Shown here: positions 1 through 6,274 of the stretch, piece after piece
Position numbering within the stretch: the first letter of the stretch is position 1
Layout: each line of letters begins with the position of its first letter
Assembly (NCBI GenBank): GCA_030950835.1
Contig: JAUZQU010000205.1
Location: 1-6,927 of the forward strand
Direction: 5' to 3'
From: Mariprofundaceae bacterium
GTDB lineage: Bacteria > Pseudomonadota > Zetaproteobacteria > Mariprofundales > Mariprofundaceae
Length of the DNA: 6,927 bases
Notes under the pieces: model-generated
The model's input: only the letters and a program-made list of their open reading frames with translations
Told to the model about the DNA's origin: nothing
Databases searched by the model: none
Position numbers and translations under genes: made by a program

Positions 1-310
1 TATCTTTCCTGCAAAGAAACTATCTACAGACCCACAATCGGGTGAAATTCGCCGTCATCACGTCAACGAGTCGGGCTTACAAAAAGCGATTCGTGCCGCC
101 AAAAAGAAAGCGGATATTCCAAAGCAGGTGACCTCGCATACCTTGCGCCATTCTTTTGCGACACATTTGTTGGAATCAGGTACGAATATTCGTGTAGTGC
201 AAAAATTACTCGGTCATGCTGATGTCAAAACCACAGAAATTTACACCCATGTCTTGCAGCAAAACCTAGCCGCAGTGATCAGCCCTATGGATACTTTGCC
301 TCACGATTAA
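1..310 (+). CDS. intI: Integron integrase IntI, C-terminal part (5' end cut by window edge)
   Basis: This is the C-terminal catalytic end of a site-specific tyrosine recombinase; reading starts at base 2 and about 102 residues are visible before the TAA at 308-310. Integron integrases recombine attI with attC sites to insert and shuffle gene cassettes. Visible catalytic residues are the HxLRH box (His at 137-139, Arg at 146-148, His at 149-151), the LLGH histidine at 215-217 and the nucleophilic tyrosine in TTEIYTHV at 242-244. What separates it from XerC/XerD is the block STDPQSG followed by IRRHHV, closely resembling STDPRSG/VVRRHHM as I recall it from class 1 IntI1, plus the IntI-like ending SPMDTLP. 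The IntI-specific extra helix would lie just before the window start, so it cannot be confirmed here. The catalytic end looks intact. The gene converges on corB with 18 bases between stops. attI and cassettes, if present, would normally lie beyond its 5' end, to the left. Confidence 0.9.
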   Translation, partial: IFPAKKLSTDPQSGEIRRHHVNESGLQKAIRAAKKKADIPKQVTSHTLRHSFATHLLESGTNIRVVQKLLGHADVKTTEIYTHVLQQNLAAVISPMDTLPHD

Positions 311-328
311 TCTTGGATAAAGCACCAT

Positions 329-1603
329 TTACCCATTCTTTTTCTCGGTATCCCGTGTTAAGCGCACACGCCGAATCCGCTCGCCTTCGAGCTTTAAAAT
401 CTCAATGCGAATACCTGCGATATTTAAACAAGCTTTGCCCTCTGGCACATCACCTAATTCTTCTACCAGCAAACCACCAATGGTAGTTGCACCATTTTCA
501 GGCAGTTCGCTTTCTAACGTTTGATTCAAATCATGCAGGTTTGCCGTCCCCCCTGCGACCCATGAGCCATCGGGTTGTGACCAAACTTCAGCAGGCGTAG
601 GCACATCCGACTCATCTTCAATTTCACCGACAATTTCTTCGATAATATCTTCTAAAGTTATCAAACCTTCAATATCACCAAACTCATCCACCACGATTGC
701 CATGTGCTGATGTTTACTTTGAAATTCAAAGAGTTGCGCCAAAGCATTACGATTGGTTGGCACATAAGGCGGGTTTTTCCAAATCAAAGCTTGCGCCAAT
801 GGCACAGTGCTCTTCTGGATTTTTAATAAATCTCTTAAGTGTATGATTCCTAATAGGTTATCTGTATCCCCATGATAAATGGGGTAACGTGAATGTGGTT
901 TGGCTAGGGCTTGTTGTACACAAGTTTGCACGGTGTCGTCTGCATTGAGCATGATGATGTCTTTGCGTGGTGTCATCAAAGATTTAAGTGGCACTTCATG
1001 CAGCTGCAAAGCACTCATCAACATTTGTTCGCGCGCTTTATCCAAAACACCACTTTCAGCACTTAAATCAATCATAGCAGCGAGCTCTTGATGATTATAT
1101 CCCACTTCTTGATGTTGTTTAACGTTGAATATACGTTGCATACTGTGAATCACCAACATCAATAGGGCGACCAACGGCGTGCATAAACGTTGAAACCATG
1201 TTAATAATATGGCGACTTTACAAGCAATGCTTTCAGCATGGGCAACAGCAAGGGTTTTGGGTAATACCTCGGCGAAAATCAAAACAATCACGGTCATGGC
1301 GATAGTGGCATATAAAATGCCAGCTTCACCAAATTCCACCACAAACAGGGCTGTAGCAAGGCTGGAAGCGGCAATATTGACAAAGTTATTGCCTAAAAGT
1401 ATGGATGCCAACATACGCTCTGGGCGATCGAGCAAGGCTTCGGCATATTTGGCGCCTCTGTGACCATTTTTGCCTAAAATGCGTAAGCGAACCCGCCTAG
1501 CACGGGTCAAAGCGGTCTCTGAGCCTGAGAAAAAGGCAGATAAGAGCAATAAAAGTAATAATAGACCCAAGATAATGGGCAAAGAAAATTCAGAAAATGT
1601 CAT
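329..1603 (-). CDS. corB: CorB/YfjD-like CNNM family membrane protein (DUF21, CBS pair, CorC_HlyC domain)
   Basis: A 424-residue inner-membrane protein of the CNNM/CorC family, whose members are linked to Mg2+ export and Co2+/Mg2+ resistance. Residues about 1-170 form the DUF21 transmembrane domain, opening with a very leucine-rich first helix (eight consecutive Leu, 14-21) and containing the family signatures SGSET (26-30), GNN (71-73) and AEVLPKT (111-117), which lie in the ion-binding region of known structures. Residues about 205-335 form a cytoplasmic CBS pair (starting near MTPRKD and ending at VDEFGDIEGLITLEDIIEE), a nucleotide-binding regulatory module. About 345-420 is the CorC_HlyC transporter-associated domain. 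Length and domain order match E. coli CorB (YfjD). It lies 12 bases after ypjD on the same strand, the same pairing as in E. coli, so it is almost surely co-transcribed. No Shine-Dalgarno-like sequence precedes the ATG at 1603-1601; the start is chosen because it leaves a complete first helix. Transport direction and ion are inferred from the family. Confidence 0.93.
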   Translation of the reverse strand: MTFSEFSLPIILGLLLLLLLLSAFFSGSETALTRARRVRLRILGKNGHRGAKYAEALLDRPERMLASILLGNNFVNIAASSLATALFVVEFGEAGILYATIAMTVIVLIFAEVLPKTLAVAHAESIACKVAILLTWFQRLCTPLVALLMLVIHSMQRIFNVKQHQEVGYNHQELAAMIDLSAESGVLDKAREQMLMSALQLHEVPLKSLMTPRKDIIMLNADDTVQTCVQQALAKPHSRYPIYHGDTDNLLGIIHLRDLLKIQKSTVPLAQALIWKNPPYVPTNRNALAQLFEFQSKHQHMAIVVDEFGDIEGLITLEDIIEEIVGEIEDESDVPTPAEVWSQPDGSWVAGGTANLHDLNQTLESELPENGATTIGGLLVEELGDVPEGKACLNIAGIRIEILKLEGERIRRVRLTRDTEKKNG

Positions 1604-1615
1604 TTTTAAGGTGTA

Positions 1616-2428
1616 TTAAATAAGATTTTGAATCAATTTGACGCCAAAGTACGCCAACATCAACGAAATATAAGCAAACAAGACCATTTTACTCGCTCGC
1701 TGGTGATGCCAAGCTGCTTTTTTGCGAAAGTGAAACAAGACCAATAACACTGCCCAAGCAAACAATGACAACAACACTTTGTGATTCAATAAAGCAAAGT
1801 GTGCCATTTCTAACCATTGCCAGAATAAACCTGTCAAAATGCTCAAGCCCAGCAACCAAATAGACCAACGCACATGGGCAAACAAGTGATTCCCAATGTC
1901 CATCAATGAAGGCATGGCTTGCACCAAAAAACCAAGCTTCTTTTGCTTCAAAGCATGATCCAACATCAATTGCATACAAGCATACAATGCCGCCATCGTC
2001 AGCATCGCATAACCTGCTAACGATAATAATAAATGCCCTGTCGCCAGAAAAGAACTTGCCTCAATCCACAATTCGCTTTGGGTATGGGGCAAAAAAGGCA
2101 AGATCAACAAGGGAAGTGCGGTTAAAGGCAGCAATAATAGACCTAAACCACGCACACCATGTTGCCACATGCCGATAAGATATAAGTTTTGTACTAAAAT
2201 CGTGGTGAAACCTGCAACGGTAGTTAAGGTGAGTATCAAGCCTGTTGCGCCAATAAAGCCATGTTCTAAAATGGCAAATAGCGTACACAAAATCGACATA
2301 CCAACACTTAAACTGATGTTACGCTGATGTCGAGAAGGCTGCTCTGGCGAACGCATTGCCAAGACAATCTGCCATGTCGCCAGCAAAGAAAAAATTGCCG
2401 CGCTTATAAATAATAGATGTGAAATCAT
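1616..2428 (-). CDS. ypjD: YpjD-like inner-membrane protein, CcsA/CcmC (cytochrome c assembly) superfamily
   Basis: A 270-residue polytopic membrane protein with about eight hydrophobic segments (roughly 5-25, 39-56, 60-87, 94-113, 127-156, 186-206, 216-233, 247-269). It matches E. coli YpjD along its length, especially GHLLLSLAGYAMLTMAALYA (131-150), the MPSLM block (172-176) and the closing LAYFG (258-262). The family belongs to the cytochrome c assembly (HemX/CcsA-like) fold, but the Trp-rich WWD haem-handling motif expected between TGLFW (199-203) and the HKVLLSLFAW segment (216-225) is not recognisable; His132 is kept at the conserved helix position. A haem role is therefore unproven. 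The partner gene corB starts 12 bases downstream, suggesting a shared role in metal-ion homeostasis. The ATG at 2428-2426 has a weak AGAAG-like site six bases upstream (plus-strand bases 2435-2439). The start and family are secure, the function is not. Confidence 0.9.
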   Translation of the reverse strand: MISHLLFISAAIFSLLATWQIVLAMRSPEQPSRHQRNISLSVGMSILCTLFAILEHGFIGATGLILTLTTVAGFTTILVQNLYLIGMWQHGVRGLGLLLLPLTALPLLILPFLPHTQSELWIEASSFLATGHLLLSLAGYAMLTMAALYACMQLMLDHALKQKKLGFLVQAMPSLMDIGNHLFAHVRWSIWLLGLSILTGLFWQWLEMAHFALLNHKVLLSLFAWAVLLVLFHFRKKAAWHHQRASKMVLFAYISLMLAYFGVKLIQNLI

Positions 2429-2531
2429 TAGCGACTTCTAACCAAGTTGAGCCGAGTAAGCAATAGCACTTGCATATTAAGCCTCTTCTTATCACCCTTT
2501 GCCTACTTTTACCGATACGACAGGGGCAAAT
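2429..2531. promoter_or_regulatory. Divergent intergenic region between ypjD-corB and symporter-ilvD-terB
   Basis: This 103-base gap is the only place where promoters for both flanking transcription units can lie without being inside a gene. It is AT-rich around 2470-2480. An ATATTA there reads TAATAT on the minus strand, a passable -10 about 45 bases before ypjD, but no convincing -35 stands 16-18 bases from it. On the plus strand TTGCAT at 2470-2475 resembles a -35 but has no good -10 at normal spacing. I therefore mark the region as promoter-bearing by position and do not assign individual boxes. No operator palindrome, attenuator peptide or riboswitch-like structure was recognised. Confidence 0.45.
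2522..2526 (+). promoter_or_regulatory. Ribosome binding site that sets the symporter start
   Basis: AGGGG at 2522-2526 lies five bases before the ATG at 2532. This supports ATG 2532 over the in-frame TTG at 2499, which has no purine-rich sequence before it. Confidence 0.6.
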
Positions 2532-3842
2532 ATGGCGGACAAAATGAGTGTGACTAGCAAGATATTGATATATATGGTAGCAGGACTACTGGTGGGCAGC
2601 CTCATCAATGCCACTGCCGCCCATACTGCATGGGTGCAAGATTATTTGGTCTTTGGTTTATTTCATGTAGTTGGGGCGATGTTCATCAGTATGCTCAAAA
2701 TGCTGGTCGTTCCCTTGGTCACATTCTCGCTGATTTGTGGTGTGTGTGGCATTGGTGACATTGGCAAACTTGGTCGCGTTGGCGGCAAAGCCTTTGCTTT
2801 ATTTATGCTGACTACCGCACTTGCCATCACCTTGGCCATCACCTTAGCCACTTTGTTCGCCCCTGGTGCAGGTTTTGAGCTGGCAAGCGCCTCCACAAGT
2901 GCGTTCACTGCGCCCCAAGCCCCCCCACTCTCTCAAGTCTTCATTGATTTGATTCCAAGCAACCCTGTTGCAGCTTACGCAGAGGGTAATATGTTACAAA
3001 TCATCTTTTTCACTATTTTATTCGCGGTCTGTATTTTGATGATTGGTGAAAGAGGTCAGGTTATCATTGATTTGGTGGAAAGGCTGAATGATGTGATGAT
3101 GCAAGTGGTTAATGTAGTGATGCATCTTGCACCGATTGGTGTGTTCGCTTTGATGGCGAAGACATTTTCTTTGCAGGGCTTGGATATCATTATCCCTATG
3201 TTGGGTTATTTCGGGGTCTTGGTCTTGGCTTTACTCTTGCACCTCACAGGCACTTTAATGTTGCTCTTAAGAATATTAGGCAGAGTCAACCCTTTAATAT
3301 TCCTGAAAAAGATGCGCACCGCGCAAATCTTCGCTTTTAGTACATCAAGCTCCAATGCCACGATTCCAGTCACCCTTACCAGTGTAGAAAAGAAACTCGG
3401 CGTAGACAATTCCACCGCCTCATTCATCGTACCTTTTGGTGCAACCATCAACATGGACGGCACTGCGATTATGCAAGGCGTAGCAACAGTTTTCATCGCC
3501 AATGTCTATGGCATTGACTTGGGGCTTACGGGTTATCTTACCGTCATTGCGATGTCGGTATTGGCATCTATTGGTACAGCAGGTGTGCCGGGTGTAGGGC
3601 TGATTATGTTGGCCATGGTCTTTAATCAAGTGGGGCTTCCTGTTGAGGGAATTGCTTTGATTATTGGTGTGGATAGGCTGCTTGATATGATTCGTACTGC
3701 TGTGAATGTGACAGGTGATGCAGCGATTACCACGATTGTTGCCCGCAGTGAAAAAAGCATTGATATGGATGTTTTTAACGACCCCAATGCAGGCGCAACC
3801 GAACAAGATATCAATATGCCATCTGTACAAGGAGCAAAATAA
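2532..3842 (+). CDS. Dicarboxylate/acidic amino acid:cation symporter (DAACS family, GltP/GltT-like)
   Basis: A 436-residue secondary transporter of the glutamate/aspartate and C4-dicarboxylate symporter family, acting in the inner membrane with Na+ or H+ coupling. All substrate-site landmarks of the family are present: the HP1 serine-rich tip STSSSNATIP (270-279), the TM7 NMDGT motif (307-311), the HP2 tip ASIGTAGVPG (345-354) and the TM8 run DMIRTAVNVTGD (385-396). Asp385, Arg388, Thr389, Asn392 and Asp396 line up with Asp394, Arg397, Thr398, Asn401 and Asp405 of archaeal GltPh; the arginine binds the side-chain carboxylate, so an acidic substrate such as glutamate or aspartate is likely. 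TM8 is more GltP-like than DctA-like. The tail after about residue 410 is hydrophilic and acidic. The ATG at 2532 is preferred for its upstream AGGGG; a TTG at 2499 would add 11 residues without a good ribosome site. The stop TAA shares its last A with the ilvD start codon. Exact substrate and coupling ion are inferred. Confidence 0.93.
   Translation: MADKMSVTSKILIYMVAGLLVGSLINATAAHTAWVQDYLVFGLFHVVGAMFISMLKMLVVPLVTFSLICGVCGIGDIGKLGRVGGKAFALFMLTTALAITLAITLATLFAPGAGFELASASTSAFTAPQAPPLSQVFIDLIPSNPVAAYAEGNMLQIIFFTILFAVCILMIGERGQVIIDLVERLNDVMMQVVNVVMHLAPIGVFALMAKTFSLQGLDIIIPMLGYFGVLVLALLLHLTGTLMLLLRILGRVNPLIFLKKMRTAQIFAFSTSSSNATIPVTLTSVEKKLGVDNSTASFIVPFGATINMDGTAIMQGVATVFIANVYGIDLGLTGYLTVIAMSVLASIGTAGVPGVGLIMLAMVFNQVGLPVEGIALIIGVDRLLDMIRTAVNVTGDAAITTIVARSEKSIDMDVFNDPNAGATEQDINMPSVQGAK
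2823..2846 (+). repeat. Two tandem 12-base units inside the symporter gene
   Basis: The unit GCCATCACCTTR occurs twice back to back and encodes AITL-AITL (residues 98-105) in a transmembrane helix. It keeps frame, so it probably reflects local duplication or simple helix composition and not a regulatory element. Confidence 0.6.
3829..3834 (+). promoter_or_regulatory. Shine-Dalgarno site for ilvD inside the symporter 3' end
   Basis: AAGGAG at 3829-3834 lies seven bases before the ilvD ATG at 3842, within the last codons of the symporter. Together with the stop/start overlap (TAATG at 3840-3844) it points to efficient, coupled translation of ilvD. Confidence 0.85.
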
Positions 3843-5689
3843 TGCCTATTTACCGTTCTAGAACCACCACCGCAGGCAGAAACATGGCAGGAGCGCGTGC
3901 GCTTTGGCGTGCTACGGGTATGAAAGATGATGATTTTGAGAAGCCTATTATTGCGGTTGTGAACTCATTTACCCAATTTGTGCCAGGGCATGTGCATTTG
4001 AAAGACATAGGGCAAATGGTGGCGCGTGAGATTGAAGCTGCGGGTGGTGTTGCCAAAGAGTTTAATACGATTGCTGTCGATGATGGTATTGCTATGGGGC
4101 ATGGTGGTATGTTGTATTCATTGCCTAGCCGTGAAATTATTGCTGATTCTGTTGAATATATGGTCAATGCACATTGTGCGGATGCGATGATTTGCATTTC
4201 TAACTGCGATAAAATTACACCAGGGATGTTGATGGCAGCGCTTAGATTGAACATTCCTGCTGTATTTGTTTCTGGCGGCCCTATGGAAGCAGGCAAAGTC
4301 ACCATCAATAATCGTGAGCGACACCTTGATTTGGTGGATGCTATGGTGATGGCGGCAGATGAGAATGAATCGGATGAAGATGTCGCTGCAGTGGAGCGCT
4401 CTGCTTGCCCAACGTGTGGTTCATGTTCGGGTATGTTTACTGCCAACTCCATGAATTGCCTTGCCGAAGCTCTTGGGCTTGCCTTGCCAGGAAATGGTTC
4501 ATTATTGGCGACCCATGCCGATCGTAAAGAGCTGTTTTTAGAAGCTGCGCGTACGATTGTCAGCATTACTAAGCGTTATTATGAAGAAGATGATGCATCT
4601 GTATTGCCACGCTCTGTGACTACATTTAATGCTTTTGAAAATGCTATGGCGCTGGATATTGCGATGGGTGGCTCTACCAATACCGTGTTGCACTTATTGG
4701 CTTGTGCGCAAGAAGCGGAAGTTGATTTCACCATGCAAGACATTGACCAGATGAGTCGTAAAGTACCCAACTTATGTAAAGTCGCGCCTGCTGTGCAGCA
4801 TTATCACATGGAAGATGTGCATAGAGCAGGTGGTGTTATGAGTATTTTAGCGGAATTGGATAGAGGTGGTTTGATTCATCGCGGCGAAACTACCGTACAC
4901 AGCCCTACATTGGGCGAAGCCTTGGATGCCAATGACGTGGTCAATGAAAGCAATACGGTTGCGCGTGAAATGTTCCGTGCTGCACCGGGCGGCATTCCTA
5001 CCCAAGTTGCATTCTCGCAAGCAGAACGTTGGAAAACATTGGATACCGACCGTGAAAATGGTTGCATTCGCAGCATGGAAAATGCCTACTCTACAGAAGG
5101 CGGTTTGGCAGTATTGTTTGGCAATATTGCAGAACGCGGCTGTATCGTCAAAACTGCTGGTGTGGATGAATCCATTTGGAAGTTTACGGGCATTGCGCGT
5201 GTCTTTGAATCCCAAGATGATGCGGTATCAGCGATTTTAAACGATAAAATCAAAGCAGGTGACACGGTTGTCATTCGTTATGAAGGCCCTAAAGGTGGAC
5301 CGGGCATGCAGGAAATGCTGTACCCCACTTCATATTTGAAATCCAAAGGTATGGGTAAAGTATGTGCCTTGTTAACTGATGGTCGTTTTTCTGGCGGCAC
5401 ATCAGGTTTATCCATTGGTCATGCAAGCCCTGAAGCTGCTGAAGGTGGAGCGATTGCTTTGATTGAAGACGGCGACACCATTGAAATTGATATTCCAAAT
5501 CGAACGATCAACCTAAGTATTTCCGATGCTGATTTAGCGAATCGTCGCACAGCAATGCAGGCCAAAGGCAAAGATGCTTGGAAACCTGTAGGCCGAGTAC
5601 GCGCTGTATCCAAGGCACTTTGGGCTTATGCAGCACTGACGACTTCTGCAGATAAAGGCGCAGTGCGTGATTTGGAGCAGTTGAAATAA
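3842..5689 (+). CDS. ilvD: Dihydroxy-acid dehydratase
   Basis: A 615-residue cytoplasmic enzyme that dehydrates 2,3-dihydroxy-isovalerate and 2,3-dihydroxy-3-methylvalerate to the keto acid precursors of valine (and leucine, pantothenate) and isoleucine. It is near-collinear with E. coli IlvD (616 residues), starting with an almost identical GRNMAGARALWRATGM block (12-27) and ending with TSADKGAVRD. Visible active-site elements include the SNCDK motif (Cys122, Asp123 and Lys124, the lysine that is carbamylated in studied homologues) and the ACPTCGSCSGMF segment (Cys189, 192, 195). Cys122 and Cys195 fit the iron-sulphur ligand positions. Where [2Fe-2S] family members have a third cysteine in a PCN motif, this protein has Gly49 (VPGHVH), as in the E. 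coli enzyme with its oxygen-labile [4Fe-4S] cluster. The ATG overlaps the symporter stop by one base and has a strong AAGGAG. No leader peptide or attenuator is seen before it, so regulation likely comes from upstream of the symporter. Confidence 0.97.
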   Translation: MPIYRSRTTTAGRNMAGARALWRATGMKDDDFEKPIIAVVNSFTQFVPGHVHLKDIGQMVAREIEAAGGVAKEFNTIAVDDGIAMGHGGMLYSLPSREIIADSVEYMVNAHCADAMICISNCDKITPGMLMAALRLNIPAVFVSGGPMEAGKVTINNRERHLDLVDAMVMAADENESDEDVAAVERSACPTCGSCSGMFTANSMNCLAEALGLALPGNGSLLATHADRKELFLEAARTIVSITKRYYEEDDASVLPRSVTTFNAFENAMALDIAMGGSTNTVLHLLACAQEAEVDFTMQDIDQMSRKVPNLCKVAPAVQHYHMEDVHRAGGVMSILAELDRGGLIHRGETTVHSPTLGEALDANDVVNESNTVAREMFRAAPGGIPTQVAFSQAERWKTLDTDRENGCIRSMENAYSTEGGLAVLFGNIAERGCIVKTAGVDESIWKFTGIARVFESQDDAVSAILNDKIKAGDTVVIRYEGPKGGPGMQEMLYPTSYLKSKGMGKVCALLTDGRFSGGTSGLSIGHASPEAAEGGAIALIEDGDTIEIDIPNRTINLSISDADLANRRTAMQAKGKDAWKPVGRVRAVSKALWAYAALTTSADKGAVRDLEQLK

Positions 5690-5690
5690 A

Positions 5691-6167
5691 ATGATATTCG
5701 ATACCCTGAAAAAGCTGTTTTCAACAGCAGAAAAGCAAGACTCAACAAGCAACAAAGATGAAAATAAAGATATTGCGTTGGCTGTAACGGCTATCATGCT
5801 GGAAATCATGTATATTGATGATAAACATGAAATCAGCGAGCAACAACACATCATTGCCGCCATTACAAAGCGGTTTCAGCTTGAGCATGATGAAATGGAA
5901 ATATTGATGCGTGATGCCAAAGTTGCCCAACATCAAGCCACTGATTTCCATCAGTTTACCTCGCGCATCCAAGAGCATTATAACACCGAAGAACGGATTG
6001 AATTTCTACAAGAGCTGTGGTCCATCGCCATGGTAGATGGTCATATCGACCCTTATGAGGAGCAACTTATTCGCCGCATTGCCAATTTAATTGGCGTTTA
6101 TCACGGTGAGTTTATCCAAGCTAAAATACAGGCTAAACGTCAACTACCACCGACTTCACCCCTGTAA
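5691..6167 (+). CDS. TerB-like domain protein of unknown function
   Basis: A 158-residue probably cytoplasmic protein with one TerB-like all-helical domain, the fold named after tellurite-resistance protein TerB. An amphipathic start (MIFDTLKKLFS) is followed by a polar linker rich in Asp, Asn, Lys and Ser (about 14-27), then the domain from about residue 27 to 148. The pseudo-repeated acidic motif of this fold appears first as IDDKHEISEQQ (42-52) and again as VDGHIDPYEEQL (115-126); these acidic residues cluster as a putative metal site in related structures. The segment FHQFTSRIQEHY (86-97) is typical of the small stand-alone TerB-like proteins common in proteobacteria. No other ter genes are nearby, so tellurite resistance should not be assumed. 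It starts one base after the ilvD stop, with GGAG at 5674-5677 thirteen bases upstream as the only ribosome-site candidate, which suggests reliance on coupling to ilvD translation. Confidence 0.85.
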   Translation: MIFDTLKKLFSTAEKQDSTSNKDENKDIALAVTAIMLEIMYIDDKHEISEQQHIIAAITKRFQLEHDEMEILMRDAKVAQHQATDFHQFTSRIQEHYNTEERIEFLQELWSIAMVDGHIDPYEEQLIRRIANLIGVYHGEFIQAKIQAKRQLPPTSPL

Positions 6168-6274
6168 TATAGCTTACAAGTATGTTTAAAATATAACAGC
6201 GGCAGCCCCCCAGCTTTCCAGATAGTTGAGCGGCTCTTCTCCATATTGCTTATCTGTACTTATCATACTGCTGT
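6168..6274. other. Convergent intergenic gap, no gene found
   Basis: This 107-base gap lies between the terB-like stop and the kinase stop, where a terminator would be expected for both. I see a run of six C (6205-6211 area) and scattered short inverted matches, such as AACAGC near 6195 with GCTGTT near 6270, but these are about 70 bases apart. No compact GC-rich hairpin followed by a T-run was found on either strand, so termination may be Rho-dependent or use an imperfect structure. Confidence 0.5.

Noticed and set aside
311..328. Possible bidirectional terminator between intI and corB
   Set aside because: Eighteen bases with no inverted repeat or T-run; nothing supports a terminator.
2446..2452. 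GTTGAGC, matching the attC core consensus GTTRRRY
   Set aside because: No partner RYYYAAC at a plausible distance and no imperfect palindrome around it; a degenerate heptamer is expected by chance.
2499..2531. Upstream TTG start giving the symporter 11 extra residues
   Set aside because: No ribosome site precedes it, and the added residues are polar with no family match, whereas ATG 2532 has AGGGG at good spacing.
3850..4566. Long open frame (238 codons) on the minus strand inside ilvD
   Set aside because: It is antisense to a strongly conserved enzyme, has no recognisable domain and its composition mirrors the codon pattern of ilvD.
5691..6167. Naming the small gene terB and calling a tellurite-resistance operon
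   Set aside because: Only the fold resembles TerB; no other ter genes are present, so the resistance function is not supported.
6225..6231. Second GTTGAGC match in the gap after the TerB-like gene
   Set aside because: Again no matching RYYYAAC arm or foldable stem, and the neighbouring genes are not cassette-like.
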